Positions 52,438-61,796 of a DNA stretch of 64,000 nt are shown in pieces. Location of the stretch: positions 172,922 through 236,921 of the forward strand of contig NZ_MRWD01000001.1 in NCBI RefSeq assembly GCF_002093625.1. Direction: 5' to 3'. The first letter of the stretch is position 1, and every line of letters begins with the position of its first letter. Both the position numbers and the translations under genes were made by a program. The notes beneath the pieces are model-generated. The model was not told the origin of the DNA, ran no database searches, and was given only the letters and a program-made list of their open reading frames with translations. Origin of the DNA: Rouxiella silvae (GTDB taxonomy: Bacteria > Pseudomonadota > Gammaproteobacteria > Enterobacterales > Enterobacteriaceae).

Positions 52438-53544
52438 TCACACCAGCGGCGCCCTCGGCGCAAAAACGGCCTCAACGCCCGCCTCCGTCATCATCGCGAC
52501 CAGTTCCTGCCCGCCGTTAGGTCGGCTTTGTGCGAATTCGAGTTCACTGGCAAACAGCGGGCTGGCCCACAGCAGAGTAACCGGATCGCCATAACAGCCG
52601 GGCAAAGCAAACTTGCCGACCGACGCCCCGAGAGCCGACGAAATGATGTGACCCTCATAACCCAACGGCGCGGCCTGTGAAACCAGCGTGTGCCCCTCCC
52701 CCAACCAGGTTAGAGACTCCCACGGCAGCTGTGCATAGCTGGAAATTGCACTGGCCATTTGCACCGCGTTGGCCTCATCGACATACTCCTTGCCCACGGC
52801 AAACGCCAGCTCAATGCGGCGATAGTGTTCGGCCTCATCGTTGAAAATAAGCTCAATCTGCGGCATCGGACGAATGCTCATTCCCATCGTAAAGAAGTAG
52901 TAGTTTTCTTCGTCTTCATGCTGAGAAATAGCCATCGGCGGCCAGGTGCCCTGATCAATGGCGTAATATTTTACTGCCGGACCAAAACGCTGCTCGTAGC
53001 ACGCCACAAAATTACGCTGAATTTTCGGCCAAGGATTATGCTCTTCATGCGCCCAGTCTCGCCAGAATTGACGCGTTTTATCGGCCAGTGCGTACTGCGT
53101 ATTGGTTGAGGCCGAGCCCAGCGGAAAGGTGAGCGGGTTTTGCTGAATGCAACCGGCGGAATAACTGACGGAGTGGTCGATGTACAAACTCCAACCGGGG
53201 ATGACCGCCAACAGCAGCCCGTGATACCACAGCGCCGCGCCGTCGTCGCTTTCATTCCACAGGATCTGAATTCCGGCCGGATCCAGCGGCGCTTCGGCCT
53301 CTAAGCTACGACAGTATTGTGCGGCGAGCATCGGCGGCAAACCGTGGGCCAAGGCCTCACTGTCATCCTGCTGCGGTGCAGGCGACAGGTTTCTTACCCA
53401 ACAGCCGCGCATACGCGGGAAACGCTCTCGCAAGTCTTCCCGCGCATAGATGTAGAGATAGACGACCCGCTCATCCTGCTCGACGATGGCAAACAAGGTT
53501 TTTTTATCGTTACTGACTTCAGCAATTATTTCTGATTGGCGCAT
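52438..53544 (-). CDS. Suppressor-of-fused (SUFU)-like domain protein
   Basis: 368 residues, soluble, no signal peptide. The central and C-terminal parts (YYFFTMGMSIRPMPQIELIFNDEAEHYRRIELAFAVGKEYV ... ISSYAQLPWESLTWLGEGHTLVSQ ... VTLLWASPLFASELEFAQ) have the order of blocks seen in bacterial SUFU-domain proteins: a GMS-type strand, a polar helix, a W/GHT turn and a late LL-xx-P strand. The N-terminal 110 residues are unassigned. Bacterial SUFU proteins often occur with toxins as immunity proteins. No toxin gene is next to it here, so its role stays open. It is convergent with the MFS gene. Confidence 0.55.
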   Translation of the reverse strand: MRQSEIIAEVSNDKKTLFAIVEQDERVVYLYIYAREDLRERFPRMRGCWVRNLSPAPQQDDSEALAHGLPPMLAAQYCRSLEAEAPLDPAGIQILWNESDDGAALWYHGLLLAVIPGWSLYIDHSVSYSAGCIQQNPLTFPLGSASTNTQYALADKTRQFWRDWAHEEHNPWPKIQRNFVACYEQRFGPAVKYYAIDQGTWPPMAISQHEDEENYYFFTMGMSIRPMPQIELIFNDEAEHYRRIELAFAVGKEYVDEANAVQMASAISSYAQLPWESLTWLGEGHTLVSQAAPLGYEGHIISSALGASVGKFALPGCYGDPVTLLWASPLFASELEFAQSRPNGGQELVAMMTEAGVEAVFAPRAPLV

Positions 53545-53682
53545 GCTACCTCAATGGGGTTGAGCCGCTTCTTATTCTATGAGGTAAAGTGTAGAACGTC
53601 TTATGTGCGAGCATAACGGGCAAAAATCCCAAAACTCGCATTAAAAGCGTTGATAACAGTGATTTTTAGCTAAAATTTCCGC

Positions 53683-54579
53683 CTATCGGCAGTAAAGCCG
53701 GAACAACTGGGCCAAATAGGCTGCCATCGGTGACAGTGTCGATTCTTTTCTTTGTATTAAATGAAAGGTCGCCTTGGGCAGAGGAAGATCCAAGTCCATC
53801 GCCACCAAACTTTGGCCAAGCAGCGGATCGTTGATGATATCGGCGGAAAGTACGCTGAGAAAATTCGTCTTGGCCAGCAGGCTAGTGCAGGACATAAACG
53901 TTTCGCACACCACGCTAATTTTGGGTTCTACCTTCATCTCGCTAAAAATCTCACCCAGCAGCTTGTAATAGCTGCCTCTCGGCGTGGGCATGGTCCAATC
54001 GCAGTGCAGAAGTTCTTTTATCGAACGCGCTTTTTCCAGCGGATGCCCGCGTCGACAGACCACCTGATACTCCTTATCCATAAGTTTTTCATATAACAAT
54101 TCGTTATCATAGGTGCTTGGGTAATAAGTATTGATAGTGAAGTCCAACTCGCCCTGTCGCAGTTCGGGGATCATCGATACCAGTTGGCCTTCGGCAATTC
54201 TGACTTTCACATCAGGAAACTCGCGGTGAAAACGATCAATAACCAAAGGCATAATGGTGCGCGCAATACTGGCTCCCACGCCGATGTTTACCTGTCCGCT
54301 GGTGGCACCCAATCGTTGGGCAATATCCTCCTGCGCAACGCGTAATTCCTCAAGGATCAGGCTGGCACGCTTGAAAAAGATCTCCCCACATTCGGTCAAT
54401 GTCACACCCTGACGACGGCGAATAAAAAGCTGTGCGCCGAGTCCGCTTTCCAGCTCTTTTATCGATTTGGTCAACGCAGGTTGTGAAAGGCTTAAAGTAC
54501 GGCTGGCCGCGCGAATACTGCCCTGACGAGTCACCGCGACAAAAGCACGCAGTTGATGCATTTTTATTTGTGATGCCAT
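53683..54579 (-). CDS. abgR: LysR-family regulator AbgR
   Basis: 298 residues (E. coli 302). HTH at about 5-65 (IKMHQLRAFVAVTRQGSIRAASRTLSLSQPALTKSIKELESGLGAQLFIRR), then the effector domain with VNIGVGASIARTIMPLVIDRFH and QGELDFTINTYYPSTYDNEL, both as in AbgR. The start at 54579 (MASQIKMHQ) matches the family; the ORF extends 9 codons upstream. It is divergent from abgABT and is expected to control it. Confidence 0.93.
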   Translation of the reverse strand: MASQIKMHQLRAFVAVTRQGSIRAASRTLSLSQPALTKSIKELESGLGAQLFIRRRQGVTLTECGEIFFKRASLILEELRVAQEDIAQRLGATSGQVNIGVGASIARTIMPLVIDRFHREFPDVKVRIAEGQLVSMIPELRQGELDFTINTYYPSTYDNELLYEKLMDKEYQVVCRRGHPLEKARSIKELLHCDWTMPTPRGSYYKLLGEIFSEMKVEPKISVVCETFMSCTSLLAKTNFLSVLSADIINDPLLGQSLVAMDLDLPLPKATFHLIQRKESTLSPMAAYLAQLFRLYCR

Positions 54580-54606
54580 AGCCCAATGATAACCCCAGAT
54601 TATCAC

Positions 54607-54620
54607 CCAAAAGATTTTGG
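54607..54620. promoter_or_regulatory. Candidate AbgR operator dyad
   Basis: CCAAAAGATTTTGG has perfect 6-bp arms and lies in the 142-nt abgR-abgA divergent region, 28 nt from abgR. LysR regulators bind such dyads near their own promoter. No published consensus for AbgR was available to me. Confidence 0.35.
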
Positions 54621-54721
54621 CATCTTATACGCCCTGGTCGCTTTGTGTACATTGAAATCAAAGCGTCACATTTCTTTCACGCAAAATATTGATCTTACTT
54701 ACGGCAAAAAGAGAGCTAATC

Positions 54722-56071
54722 ATGGCTACCCAAGCATCTGAGTTAATGAATACATCGACCCTGCAGGCGCTTTGTGAACGCGTCGACGATTATTTCCCCG
54801 AGCTGCAAAAACAGCGTCGCGATCTGCATAAATATGCCGAATCAGGGTGGCTTGAGTTTCGCACCTCCACTCTGGTCGCCGAACGTCTCAATGAACTGGG
54901 CTACAGCCTGCAACTCGGCCGTGAAGTGATTGATGCTGATTCGCGCATGGGATTACCCTCAGCCCAGGAGCTACAGAGCCAAGAACAGCGCGCGTTGGAA
55001 CAGGGAGCGATTGCCCGCTGGATGCCGTATTTCTCGGGGGGATTTACCGGCATTGTGGCAACACTTGCCACCGGTAAGCCCGGCCCGACGCTGGCTTATC
55101 GGGTCGACATGGACGCGCTAGACCTGAATGAGGTACTGGATGACGAGCATCGTCCCTACCGCGAAGGTTTTGCATCATTAAACGGCGGCATGATGCACGC
55201 CTGTGGTCACGACGGCCACACCACCATCGGGCTTGGGCTTGCCCAGCTGCTGATGGAGCTTCGCGAGGAGCTTTGCGGCACCCTAAAATTAATTTTTCAA
55301 CCGGCAGAGGAAGGCACGCGCGGTGCGAAATCGATGGTGGCAGCGGGCGTAGTGGACGACGTCGATTTCTTTACCGCCGTGCACATTGGTACCGGCGTGC
55401 CCGCCGACCACATCGTCTGCGGCAATGACACCTTTATGGCCACCACTAAACTCGACGTCACCTTTACCGGCGTTGCGGCCCACGCAGGAGGTAATCCCGA
55501 GCAGGGCCGCAATGCGCTACTCGCGGCGGCGCAGGCCACGCTCGGTCTGCACGCCCTGCCGCGCCACAGTGGGGGCAGCTCACGTATAAACGTCGGCGTA
55601 CTTCAGGCCGGAACTGGCCGCAACGTGGTGCCATCGAGCGCCATGATGAAGGTCGAAACGCGCGGTTCCACCAATGAGGTTAACGAGTTTATTTATCAGC
55701 AGGCGCTTAAAGTTATTTCAGGCGCGGCAGAAATGTATCAGGTCAAATTTGAAACCAAGTTGATGGGAGCCGCACAAAGCAGTAAGCCTACCGAGGCTTG
55801 GGTTAATTATATTCATCGTCAGGCCGACCAATTAGGCCTATTTGATAACATCATCGATCGCCAGGAAGGTGCTGCGGGGTCAGAAGATGCCACCTATATG
55901 ATGGAGCGGGTTAAATCGCTGGGCGGTCAGGCCTCATATGTCATCTTTGGCACAGACTTGAGTGCGGGACACCACAATGAGAAGTTTGATTTTGACGAAA
56001 GAGTGATGGCGCAGGGCATCAAAACCCTGGCCGCGCTGGCGTTAAATATTAACTCGTTCACCCAGGAGTAA
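54722..56071 (+). CDS. abgA: p-Aminobenzoyl-glutamate hydrolase subunit A (AbgA)
   Basis: 449 residues (E. coli 436). M20D metallopeptidase fold. The metal motif HACGHDGHTT (about 156-165) and QPAEEGTRGAKSMV with its catalytic glutamate are present. The dimerisation domain includes FTGVAAHAGGNPEQGRNAL. With AbgB it cleaves p-aminobenzoyl-glutamate, a folate breakdown product, into p-aminobenzoate and glutamate. The first ORF start is a TTG. The ATG at 54722 with AGAGAG upstream is chosen. It is separated by 2 nt from abgB. Confidence 0.94.
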   Translation: MATQASELMNTSTLQALCERVDDYFPELQKQRRDLHKYAESGWLEFRTSTLVAERLNELGYSLQLGREVIDADSRMGLPSAQELQSQEQRALEQGAIARWMPYFSGGFTGIVATLATGKPGPTLAYRVDMDALDLNEVLDDEHRPYREGFASLNGGMMHACGHDGHTTIGLGLAQLLMELREELCGTLKLIFQPAEEGTRGAKSMVAAGVVDDVDFFTAVHIGTGVPADHIVCGNDTFMATTKLDVTFTGVAAHAGGNPEQGRNALLAAAQATLGLHALPRHSGGSSRINVGVLQAGTGRNVVPSSAMMKVETRGSTNEVNEFIYQQALKVISGAAEMYQVKFETKLMGAAQSSKPTEAWVNYIHRQADQLGLFDNIIDRQEGAAGSEDATYMMERVKSLGGQASYVIFGTDLSAGHHNEKFDFDERVMAQGIKTLAALALNINSFTQE

Positions 56072-56073
56072 CG

Positions 56074-57546
56074 ATGTCTGATTCTACAGTTATCTCGACT
56101 CATCAAAACGTTGTTAGTTTTATCAATGACTTTATCGATACCCAGCGCGATACCCTGTCGGCTATCAGTGATGAAATCTGGGATCACCCTGAAACGCGTT
56201 TTGAGGAGTCACACTCTTCTGCCCTGCTGGCCGACAAACTCGAAGCATCGGGTTTTAAGGTGGAGCGCGGTGTCGGCGGGATGGAGACGGCATTTATCGC
56301 CAGCTTCGGTGAAGGCAAACCCATTATTGCGCTGCTTGGCGAGTTTGACGCGCTGGCGGGCCTAAGCCAAAAGGCCGGCTGTGACTCTGCGCAACCGCTG
56401 GAGGAAAATGGCAACGGTCACGGCTGTGGGCATAATCTGCTCGGCACCGCGGCGCTGGGCGGTGCACTGGCGGTAAAAGCCTGGATAGAGAAGGAAGGTC
56501 TACAAGGCACGGTGCGTTTTTACGGCTGCCCGGGAGAAGAAGGCGGTTCTGGCAAGACATTCATGGCGCGAGAAGGCCTGTTTAACGATGTTGATGCCGC
56601 ACTGACCTGGCATCCGGAAACATTTAGCGGCATGTTTAGCAACCCGACGCTGGCCAATATTCAGGCCGCTTTTCGCTTTAAAGGCGCGGCGTCTCACGCT
56701 GCCGCCGCGCCACATCTGGGTCGCAGCGCGCTTGACGCCCTAACGCTAATGAACACCGGCGCTAACTTCCTGCGCGAACACATTATTCAGGAAGCGCGGG
56801 TGCATTATGCAGTGACCAATGCGGGCGGGATTTCGCCAAACGTCGTGCAGGCCGACGCAGAAGTGCTGTATCTGGTGCGCGCACCGCAGATGGATCAGGC
56901 GCAGGCCATTTTCGAGCGGGTGACAGATATTGCCAAAGGTGCGGCACTGATGACCGGGACCAGCATGTCTATGCGCTTTGACAAAGCTTGCTCTAACTAT
57001 GCGCCAAACCACGCGCTGGAACAGGTGATGTATCAGCAAGTGAAGGCATTTGGAACCCCCCATTACAGTGAAGAAGAAAAGGCTTTTGCCCGTACTATTC
57101 ACGCCACACTCAGCGAACAGGACATTGATGCCTGCCTAACGACAATGGCTAAAACCAGCAGTATCGAAGGTCAAGCCTTTGCCGAAACGCTGCGCACTGC
57201 GCCACTCACCGAGGCGGTTGCCCCCTATAGCCCCAGCGATAACATCCTCTATGGCTCAACCGACGTCGGTGACGTGAGCTGGCTGGTACCTACGGCGCAG
57301 TGTTTCAGTCCGTGTTTCGTGGTGGGTTCGCCGCTGCACACTTGGCAAATTGTATCTCAGGGACGCACCTCAATTGCTCACAAAGGCATGTGTCTGGCGG
57401 CTAAAGTCCTGGCCTCGACGGCGATTGCATTACTGGATTCTCCCGCCACGCTTGAGCTCTGCCAGCAGGAGCATCGGGCCGCCCGCGCTCGTCGCCCCTA
57501 CCACTGTCCGATCCCCAAGGGGATTAAACCTTCACCTTTAAAGTAA
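56074..57546 (+). CDS. abgB: p-Aminobenzoyl-glutamate hydrolase subunit B (AbgB)
   Basis: 490 residues (E. coli 481). M20 family partner of AbgA. HGCGHNLLG and GCPGEEGGSGKTFMA give the metal-site residues. STDVGDVSWLVPTAQC and SPLHTWQIVSQGRTSIAHKGM are typical of AbgB. It forms the heterodimeric hydrolase with AbgA in the cytoplasm. The start is 2 nt after the abgA stop. The 129-nt gap to abgT holds no terminator. Confidence 0.94.
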   Translation: MSDSTVISTHQNVVSFINDFIDTQRDTLSAISDEIWDHPETRFEESHSSALLADKLEASGFKVERGVGGMETAFIASFGEGKPIIALLGEFDALAGLSQKAGCDSAQPLEENGNGHGCGHNLLGTAALGGALAVKAWIEKEGLQGTVRFYGCPGEEGGSGKTFMAREGLFNDVDAALTWHPETFSGMFSNPTLANIQAAFRFKGAASHAAAAPHLGRSALDALTLMNTGANFLREHIIQEARVHYAVTNAGGISPNVVQADAEVLYLVRAPQMDQAQAIFERVTDIAKGAALMTGTSMSMRFDKACSNYAPNHALEQVMYQQVKAFGTPHYSEEEKAFARTIHATLSEQDIDACLTTMAKTSSIEGQAFAETLRTAPLTEAVAPYSPSDNILYGSTDVGDVSWLVPTAQCFSPCFVVGSPLHTWQIVSQGRTSIAHKGMCLAAKVLASTAIALLDSPATLELCQQEHRAARARRPYHCPIPKGIKPSPLK

Positions 57547-57675
57547 AAAAGATAAGAAGATCTGCCCCTGCGCCGACCATCGTTCAATGCCGACGCAGGG
57601 TATAAAAAATAATAAAACCGCACGGCACGACCGGCGGGGATCTAATGACCGACTATTTTTCGACGAGGGTTTTTA

Positions 57676-59205
57676 ATGAGTATTGAAGCACAAAACCAAC
57701 CCCATAGCCCCGGTGGATTTTTCCGCTGGGTCGAGCGCGTAGGCAATAAAATCCCCAATCCATTTTTATTGTTTATCTATCTGATCGTAGTGTTAATGTT
57801 AAGCAGCGCGCTGATTTCTTGGCTTAACATCACCGCAGTGAATCCTACCAACGGCGAAATCATTCGGGTCAAAAACTTGCTCAGCGTTGAAGGGCTACAG
57901 TGGATTTTGCCCAACGTTATTAAAAACTTCAGCGGTTTTACGCCGCTTGGATCTATTTTGGCGCTGGTGCTCGGGGCAGGGCTTGCCGAACGCGTCGGAC
58001 TGCTGCAAAGCCTGATGTATAAAATGGCCGCCAGCGTGAATGCAAAATACGCCAGCTATCTGGTGATATTTATCGCTTTTTTCAGTCATATTTCTTCTGA
58101 TGCTGCGCTGGTGGTAATGCCGCCGCTTGGGGCGCTTATCTTCCTCGCCGTCGGACGCCATCCCGTGGCCGGGCTTTTAGCCGCGATAGCAGGCGTCGGC
58201 TGCGGTTTTACCGCCAACCTTCTCATTGTGACCACCGACGTGCTGCTGTCTGGACTCAGCTCTGAAGCGGCTAAGGTCATTAACCCGGCAGTACAGGTCA
58301 GCGTGGTGGATAACTGGTATTTTATGGCCGCATCGGTGATTGTGCTTACACTGGTCGGCGGCATTCTCACCGACAAATTTGTTGAACCGCGTTTGCCCTT
58401 CTATGAGGGCGGAAGCGACGAGCGGATGAAAAAACTGACCCCCGAGCAGAATCGCGGCCTGGCTGCCAGCGGGATTGCCGCCGTGGTGTTTATTGCGCTG
58501 GTGGCTCTGCTGGTGGTGCCCGATTCCGCACCACTGCGCGACCCGCACACTCACGGTATCGTCCCGTCGCCGTTTATTCAGGGCATCGTTCCGCTAATTA
58601 TTTTGTTCTTTTTTGTGGTGTCTATCCCCTACGGACTGGTCACCAAACAAATCCGTACCCAAAGTGATATTCCGAATTTGCTGGTCGATCCGATGAAGGG
58701 TATGGCTGGCTTTATTGTGATGGTTTTCCCACTCTCCCAGTTTGTAGCCTTCTTTAACTGGAGCAATATGGGAAAATTTATGGCAATCGGACTGACCGAT
58801 ATTCTTGAAAAACTAGGGATGACAGGCATTCCGGCGTTTGTCGGGCTGATTTTTCTGTCAGCGCTGCTGTGCATGTTTATCGCCAGCGGCTCAGCGATTT
58901 GGTCGATTCTGGCGCCAATTTTCATCCCTATGTTTATGCTGCTCGGCTTTCACCCTGCCTTCGCACAGATCGTTTTCCGCATCGCCGACTCGTCGGTTCT
59001 GCCGCTGGCGCCCATGTCGCCTTTCCTGCCGCTGTTCCTCGGATTTTTACAGCGCTATGACAAAAATGCCAAGCTCGGAACTTACTATTCGCTTGTGCTG
59101 CCCTATCCGGTGGTCTTTTTCATCGTCTGGCTGGTGATGTTAGTCGTTTGGTATTTGCTGGGGCTGCCGATTGGGCCGGGCGTATATCCGCATATGCCGT
59201 CCTAA
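57676..59205 (+). CDS. abgT: p-Aminobenzoyl-glutamate transporter AbgT
   Basis: 509 residues (E. coli 508). About nine to eleven membrane segments with re-entrant hairpins. FSHISSDAALVVMPPLGALIF and FIASGSAIWSILAPIFIPMFMLLGFHPAF, and SVLPLAPMSPFLPLF, match the AbgT family core. It imports p-aminobenzoyl-glutamate for AbgAB. Some family members also export sulfonamides. It is the last gene of the operon, convergent with an MpaB-family gene 14 nt away. Confidence 0.94.
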   Translation: MSIEAQNQPHSPGGFFRWVERVGNKIPNPFLLFIYLIVVLMLSSALISWLNITAVNPTNGEIIRVKNLLSVEGLQWILPNVIKNFSGFTPLGSILALVLGAGLAERVGLLQSLMYKMAASVNAKYASYLVIFIAFFSHISSDAALVVMPPLGALIFLAVGRHPVAGLLAAIAGVGCGFTANLLIVTTDVLLSGLSSEAAKVINPAVQVSVVDNWYFMAASVIVLTLVGGILTDKFVEPRLPFYEGGSDERMKKLTPEQNRGLAASGIAAVVFIALVALLVVPDSAPLRDPHTHGIVPSPFIQGIVPLIILFFFVVSIPYGLVTKQIRTQSDIPNLLVDPMKGMAGFIVMVFPLSQFVAFFNWSNMGKFMAIGLTDILEKLGMTGIPAFVGLIFLSALLCMFIASGSAIWSILAPIFIPMFMLLGFHPAFAQIVFRIADSSVLPLAPMSPFLPLFLGFLQRYDKNAKLGTYYSLVLPYPVVFFIVWLVMLVVWYLLGLPIGPGVYPHMPS

Positions 59206-59219
59206 AGACAACGGCGGCG

Positions 59220-60101
59220 CTAGGGCAAACGTCCTACGCGCCGCATGGCTCTGTGCCAGGAACCGTTTCTCACAGCCCAACGTAAGAGTGTTGCCACACG
59301 GCGCATTGAGAAATCGATGCCGCGGCGGGTTAAGGGGGGCAGCACTATTCCCAACTCCTCTTGTGCCCACTCAGGCAACAGTTCAATCCCCGACCAGACC
59401 ATTAACTTCCCTACCGGTACGGCGATTTTGCTGGGAGCAGGTGCGCTCTTGAGCAATCTCACCACCTCACGCGTTCTGTCGTCGCAGCGCAACTGCGGGC
59501 GCATACGCTGCAAATAATCCTCTATTTCCTGCACGCTGCGCGGAACATCCACACCGCCCAATCCTTCAACGACGCACGCAACTTCACGGTAATATTGACT
59601 CTGGTCGGCAGGGCTTAAATCGGGATTTCGGTAGCGAAGGTAGGACTGCAGAAAGCTGTAGGACTCGGCAACGTGCACCCAAACCAGCAGGTCAGGATCG
59701 CTCGCAGCATAAGGTTGGCCGTGTGTATCAACACCAGTAACCTGTAAATGAATGGACTTAACGCGGGCTATCAGATTTTGCGCATCCGCAAGCGGCGCGA
59801 AGGTGGTGCCAGAGACAAATTGGCTGGTACGGCGTAAGCGTCCCAGCATGTCGCTGCGAAAATTTGAATGGTCCCATACTCCCGCCAAAGCAAGAGGATG
59901 CAGCATTTGCAACAGCAGCGCACTGACGCCACCGCACAGCATGCTCGAGAAATCGCCGTGAACGCGCCAAACTACGGTGTCAGGGCCAAACAGCCCAAAA
60001 TCACCTCGCGGCTGATCAAAGTCAATGCCTCCCAGCGCCAGGCCAGAAATGCTTAATACCTGGCGCTCTATCTTTTTACGTAAACCTTCACCAACGGGCA
60101 T
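59220..60101 (-). CDS. MpaB-family oxygenase-like protein (DUF2236)
   Basis: 293 residues. The DUF2236 pattern is seen in VWRVHGDFSSMLCGGVSALLLQMLHPLALAGVWDHSNFRSDMLGRLRRTSQFVSGTTF and LLVWVHVAESYSFLQSYLRY. The histidines in HPLALAGVWDHS and WVHVAES fit the heme-binding residues of the rubber oxygenase/MpaB group. Substrate and role are unknown. It is next to comR on the same strand (92 nt). A common regulation is possible but not shown. Confidence 0.8.
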   Translation of the reverse strand: MPVGEGLRKKIERQVLSISGLALGGIDFDQPRGDFGLFGPDTVVWRVHGDFSSMLCGGVSALLLQMLHPLALAGVWDHSNFRSDMLGRLRRTSQFVSGTTFAPLADAQNLIARVKSIHLQVTGVDTHGQPYAASDPDLLVWVHVAESYSFLQSYLRYRNPDLSPADQSQYYREVACVVEGLGGVDVPRSVQEIEDYLQRMRPQLRCDDRTREVVRLLKSAPAPSKIAVPVGKLMVWSGIELLPEWAQEELGIVLPPLTRRGIDFSMRRVATLLRWAVRNGSWHRAMRRVGRLP

Positions 60102-60193
60102 GGCACATTGTTCTCAATAATTCTTTTGTGACAATAAAACGTGCCTTAATCATACAGGGATGGAGGTTTTCATTTCCCGAAAACACCGTTTAT

Positions 60194-60853
60194 TTAATGA
60201 GCAACGGCGCTTTTCATCGGTACAGTTCGCAGCTGCGGCCATACGTACATCAGCATATCAATAATCGAACCCAGCTGTTCATTGCTCGCACCATCACGCG
60301 CCTGCACCGACATTCCCTGCACGGTAGTGGCGACATACTTCGCTAGCAGCGAACTGTCGGTATCGTTTGGAAACTCGCCACTGAGCTTTTTCTTCTCAAA
60401 AAATTCAAACAGCGTGCGCTCCTGTGAAAGGTGGCGCGAGCGAAGCATCTCGGAAATCTCCTGAGAAGCAGCTGACATTCCCGAGGCGGCGTTGATGATA
60501 AAACAGCCACTCGGCGTGTCGCAGTCGGTAAACATCTCTGCTGTAGTGCGCAGGTACTGTTCAACGGCCTGTTCTACTGACAGGTCATCTTTGCCAAGCA
60601 AGCACAAACTCTTTTCGTAAAAGGTTGCTAGATAATGCTCAACGGCGGCGCGAAACATCCCTTCCTTATTACCAAATTCGGCATAAAGAGTAGGCGCTTT
60701 GGCACCGGTTGCTTCAACTAAGTCAGCCAGAGATGTGGCTTCGTAGCCGTGACGCCAGAACAGATTTAGCGCCTTACTTAAGGCAGTTCCGCGGTCGAAC
60801 TGTTTCGGGCGACCGCGACTTTTCCGGACTAATGCCGTCTGTTCAGTGCTCAT
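60194..60853 (-). CDS. comR: TetR-family repressor ComR
   Basis: 219 residues (E. coli ComR 210). The N-terminus KSRGRPKQFDRGTALSKALNLFWRHGYEATSLADLVEATGAKAPTLYAEFGNKEGMFRA is nearly that of E. coli ComR (YcfQ). The C-terminal part (DTPSGCFIIN, SRHLSQERTLFEFF, VQGMSVQARDGAS) also agrees. In E. coli ComR represses the DUF1471 gene bhsA (comC) and responds to copper. Here it is divergent from an array of DUF1471 genes, the same logic. The start at 60853 has AAGGAGGG just upstream, and an ORF extension of 13 codons is not needed. Confidence 0.88.
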   Translation of the reverse strand: MSTEQTALVRKSRGRPKQFDRGTALSKALNLFWRHGYEATSLADLVEATGAKAPTLYAEFGNKEGMFRAAVEHYLATFYEKSLCLLGKDDLSVEQAVEQYLRTTAEMFTDCDTPSGCFIINAASGMSAASQEISEMLRSRHLSQERTLFEFFEKKKLSGEFPNDTDSSLLAKYVATTVQGMSVQARDGASNEQLGSIIDMLMYVWPQLRTVPMKSAVAH

Positions 60854-60898
60854 ACACCCTCCTTTCATCACCCTTGTGATTATGGTTATCAAAATATA

Positions 60899-60968
60899 TT
60901 AACGATCATTATTAAAAATAGTTGCGCGAATGTCCAGTAGAGATTAATATTTAATTATCGAGCGATAA
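60899..60968. promoter_or_regulatory. DUF1471 promoter module, copy 1
   Basis: Block A, TTAACGATCA (60899-60908), and block B, TTATCGAGCGATAA (60955-60968), start exactly 56 nt apart. GTTGCGC follows block A at 60921-60927. The same two blocks at the same distance occur upstream of two other genes of the array. They lie between divergent comR and the first small gene, so they are candidate ComR operators. Confidence 0.6.
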
Positions 60969-61027
60969 GTAAATCACTCCCTACGGATAAAGACACAGCT
61001 AGAAAAAGCAACCCAGGACGTAACATC

Positions 61028-61288
61028 ATGAGAAACTTCAAATTAATTCTTGCAGTTATGGCATTGACCGCTGTACCGGTTGCCAACGTTGCCGCACAGC
61101 AGGTTATCATGATGCCAATACAGAGTCAGGAAATTGCCATGGTTAATGTGACCGGTGATAGCAATGTTATTCAGCCCCCGCATGGCACGTTGAACAGAAA
61201 ACAGGTTCAACCCGGCATTTCAAGTTCACCGACCATTCCGCCAGCGCCCAATGCAGGTCGCAACTCGCCTTCGGCAATTTACTACTAG
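61028..61288 (+). CDS. Small periplasmic protein, degenerate DUF1471 relative
   Basis: 86 residues. The signal peptide is at 1-23 (ANVAA|QQVIMMPIQSQEIAMVNVTGDSNVI). The beginning of the mature part (VIMMPIQSQEIAMVNVTGD) follows the DUF1471 start, as in VIQMPSNAQKIGVVSATS of the next gene. The rest (proline- and serine-rich, ending SPSAIYY) lacks the usual helix and the GTAELYK end. It may be a diverged or rebuilt member of the family. It is first in the array, divergent from comR. Confidence 0.65.
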   Translation: MRNFKLILAVMALTAVPVANVAAQQVIMMPIQSQEIAMVNVTGDSNVIQPPHGTLNRKQVQPGISSSPTIPPAPNAGRNSPSAIYY

Positions 61289-61338
61289 GTGCCATTGAGT
61301 CAGGACAAAAATGTGGCTCTAACATAAAGGCAAAAAAT

Positions 61339-61369
61339 GAAGGTGGCCATTTGTGCTGCCTTCTTTTTT
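61339..61369 (+). terminator. Intrinsic terminator after the first DUF1471-like gene
   Basis: GAAGGTGGC (61339-61347) pairs with GCTGCCTTC (61355-61363) with two G-U pairs, followed by six T. Confidence 0.75.
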
Positions 61370-61669
61370 AACACCCTACTCCGCTGACCTCAAGAATTTA
61401 TTATCGGCTATTAAAATAAACTTTATTTATCACAATTCCGAATGATTATATTGAATAACGATTGCAGATTAATGAAAAACGCTCTGATATTTAACAAGTT
61501 ATTAACAGCGGTATTGATTATCTTTACTTAGTCCCTCAATGGGATTGGCATTGCCCTCCTTGCTGTTAACCGGCTGGTCCTACAATGTCAGCACCTCCAT
61601 CTCGCGCTCGTCGTACTATCGAAAATAATCTCCTATTTTCTTAGAGTTAGCACAGTTGAGCACATTTAG

Positions 61670-61739
61670 TTAATGATCGATAATGAATTTGATTGATAAA
61701 AATAAAAGCTGAGACTACCATTTATTTATCGAACGTTAA
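61670..61739 (+). promoter_or_regulatory. DUF1471 promoter module, copy 2
   Basis: Block A, TTAATGATCG (61670-61679), and block B, TTATCGAACGTTAA (61726-61739), again start 56 nt apart, 58 nt before the ATG of the second small gene. Confidence 0.65.
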
Positions 61740-61796
61740 CCTATTAGATTTACCGCAAAAAGAGCATTTGCTCATACAAATCCAGGACTAAAAATC

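Larger units (their letters stand above)
61289..61796 (+). other. 508-nt intergenic region in the DUF1471 array
   Basis: It holds the terminator of the first small gene (61339-61369) and the second promoter module (61670-61739). The stretch 61400-61660 is AT-rich. I see no ORF or RNA gene that I can support in it. Confidence 0.6.
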
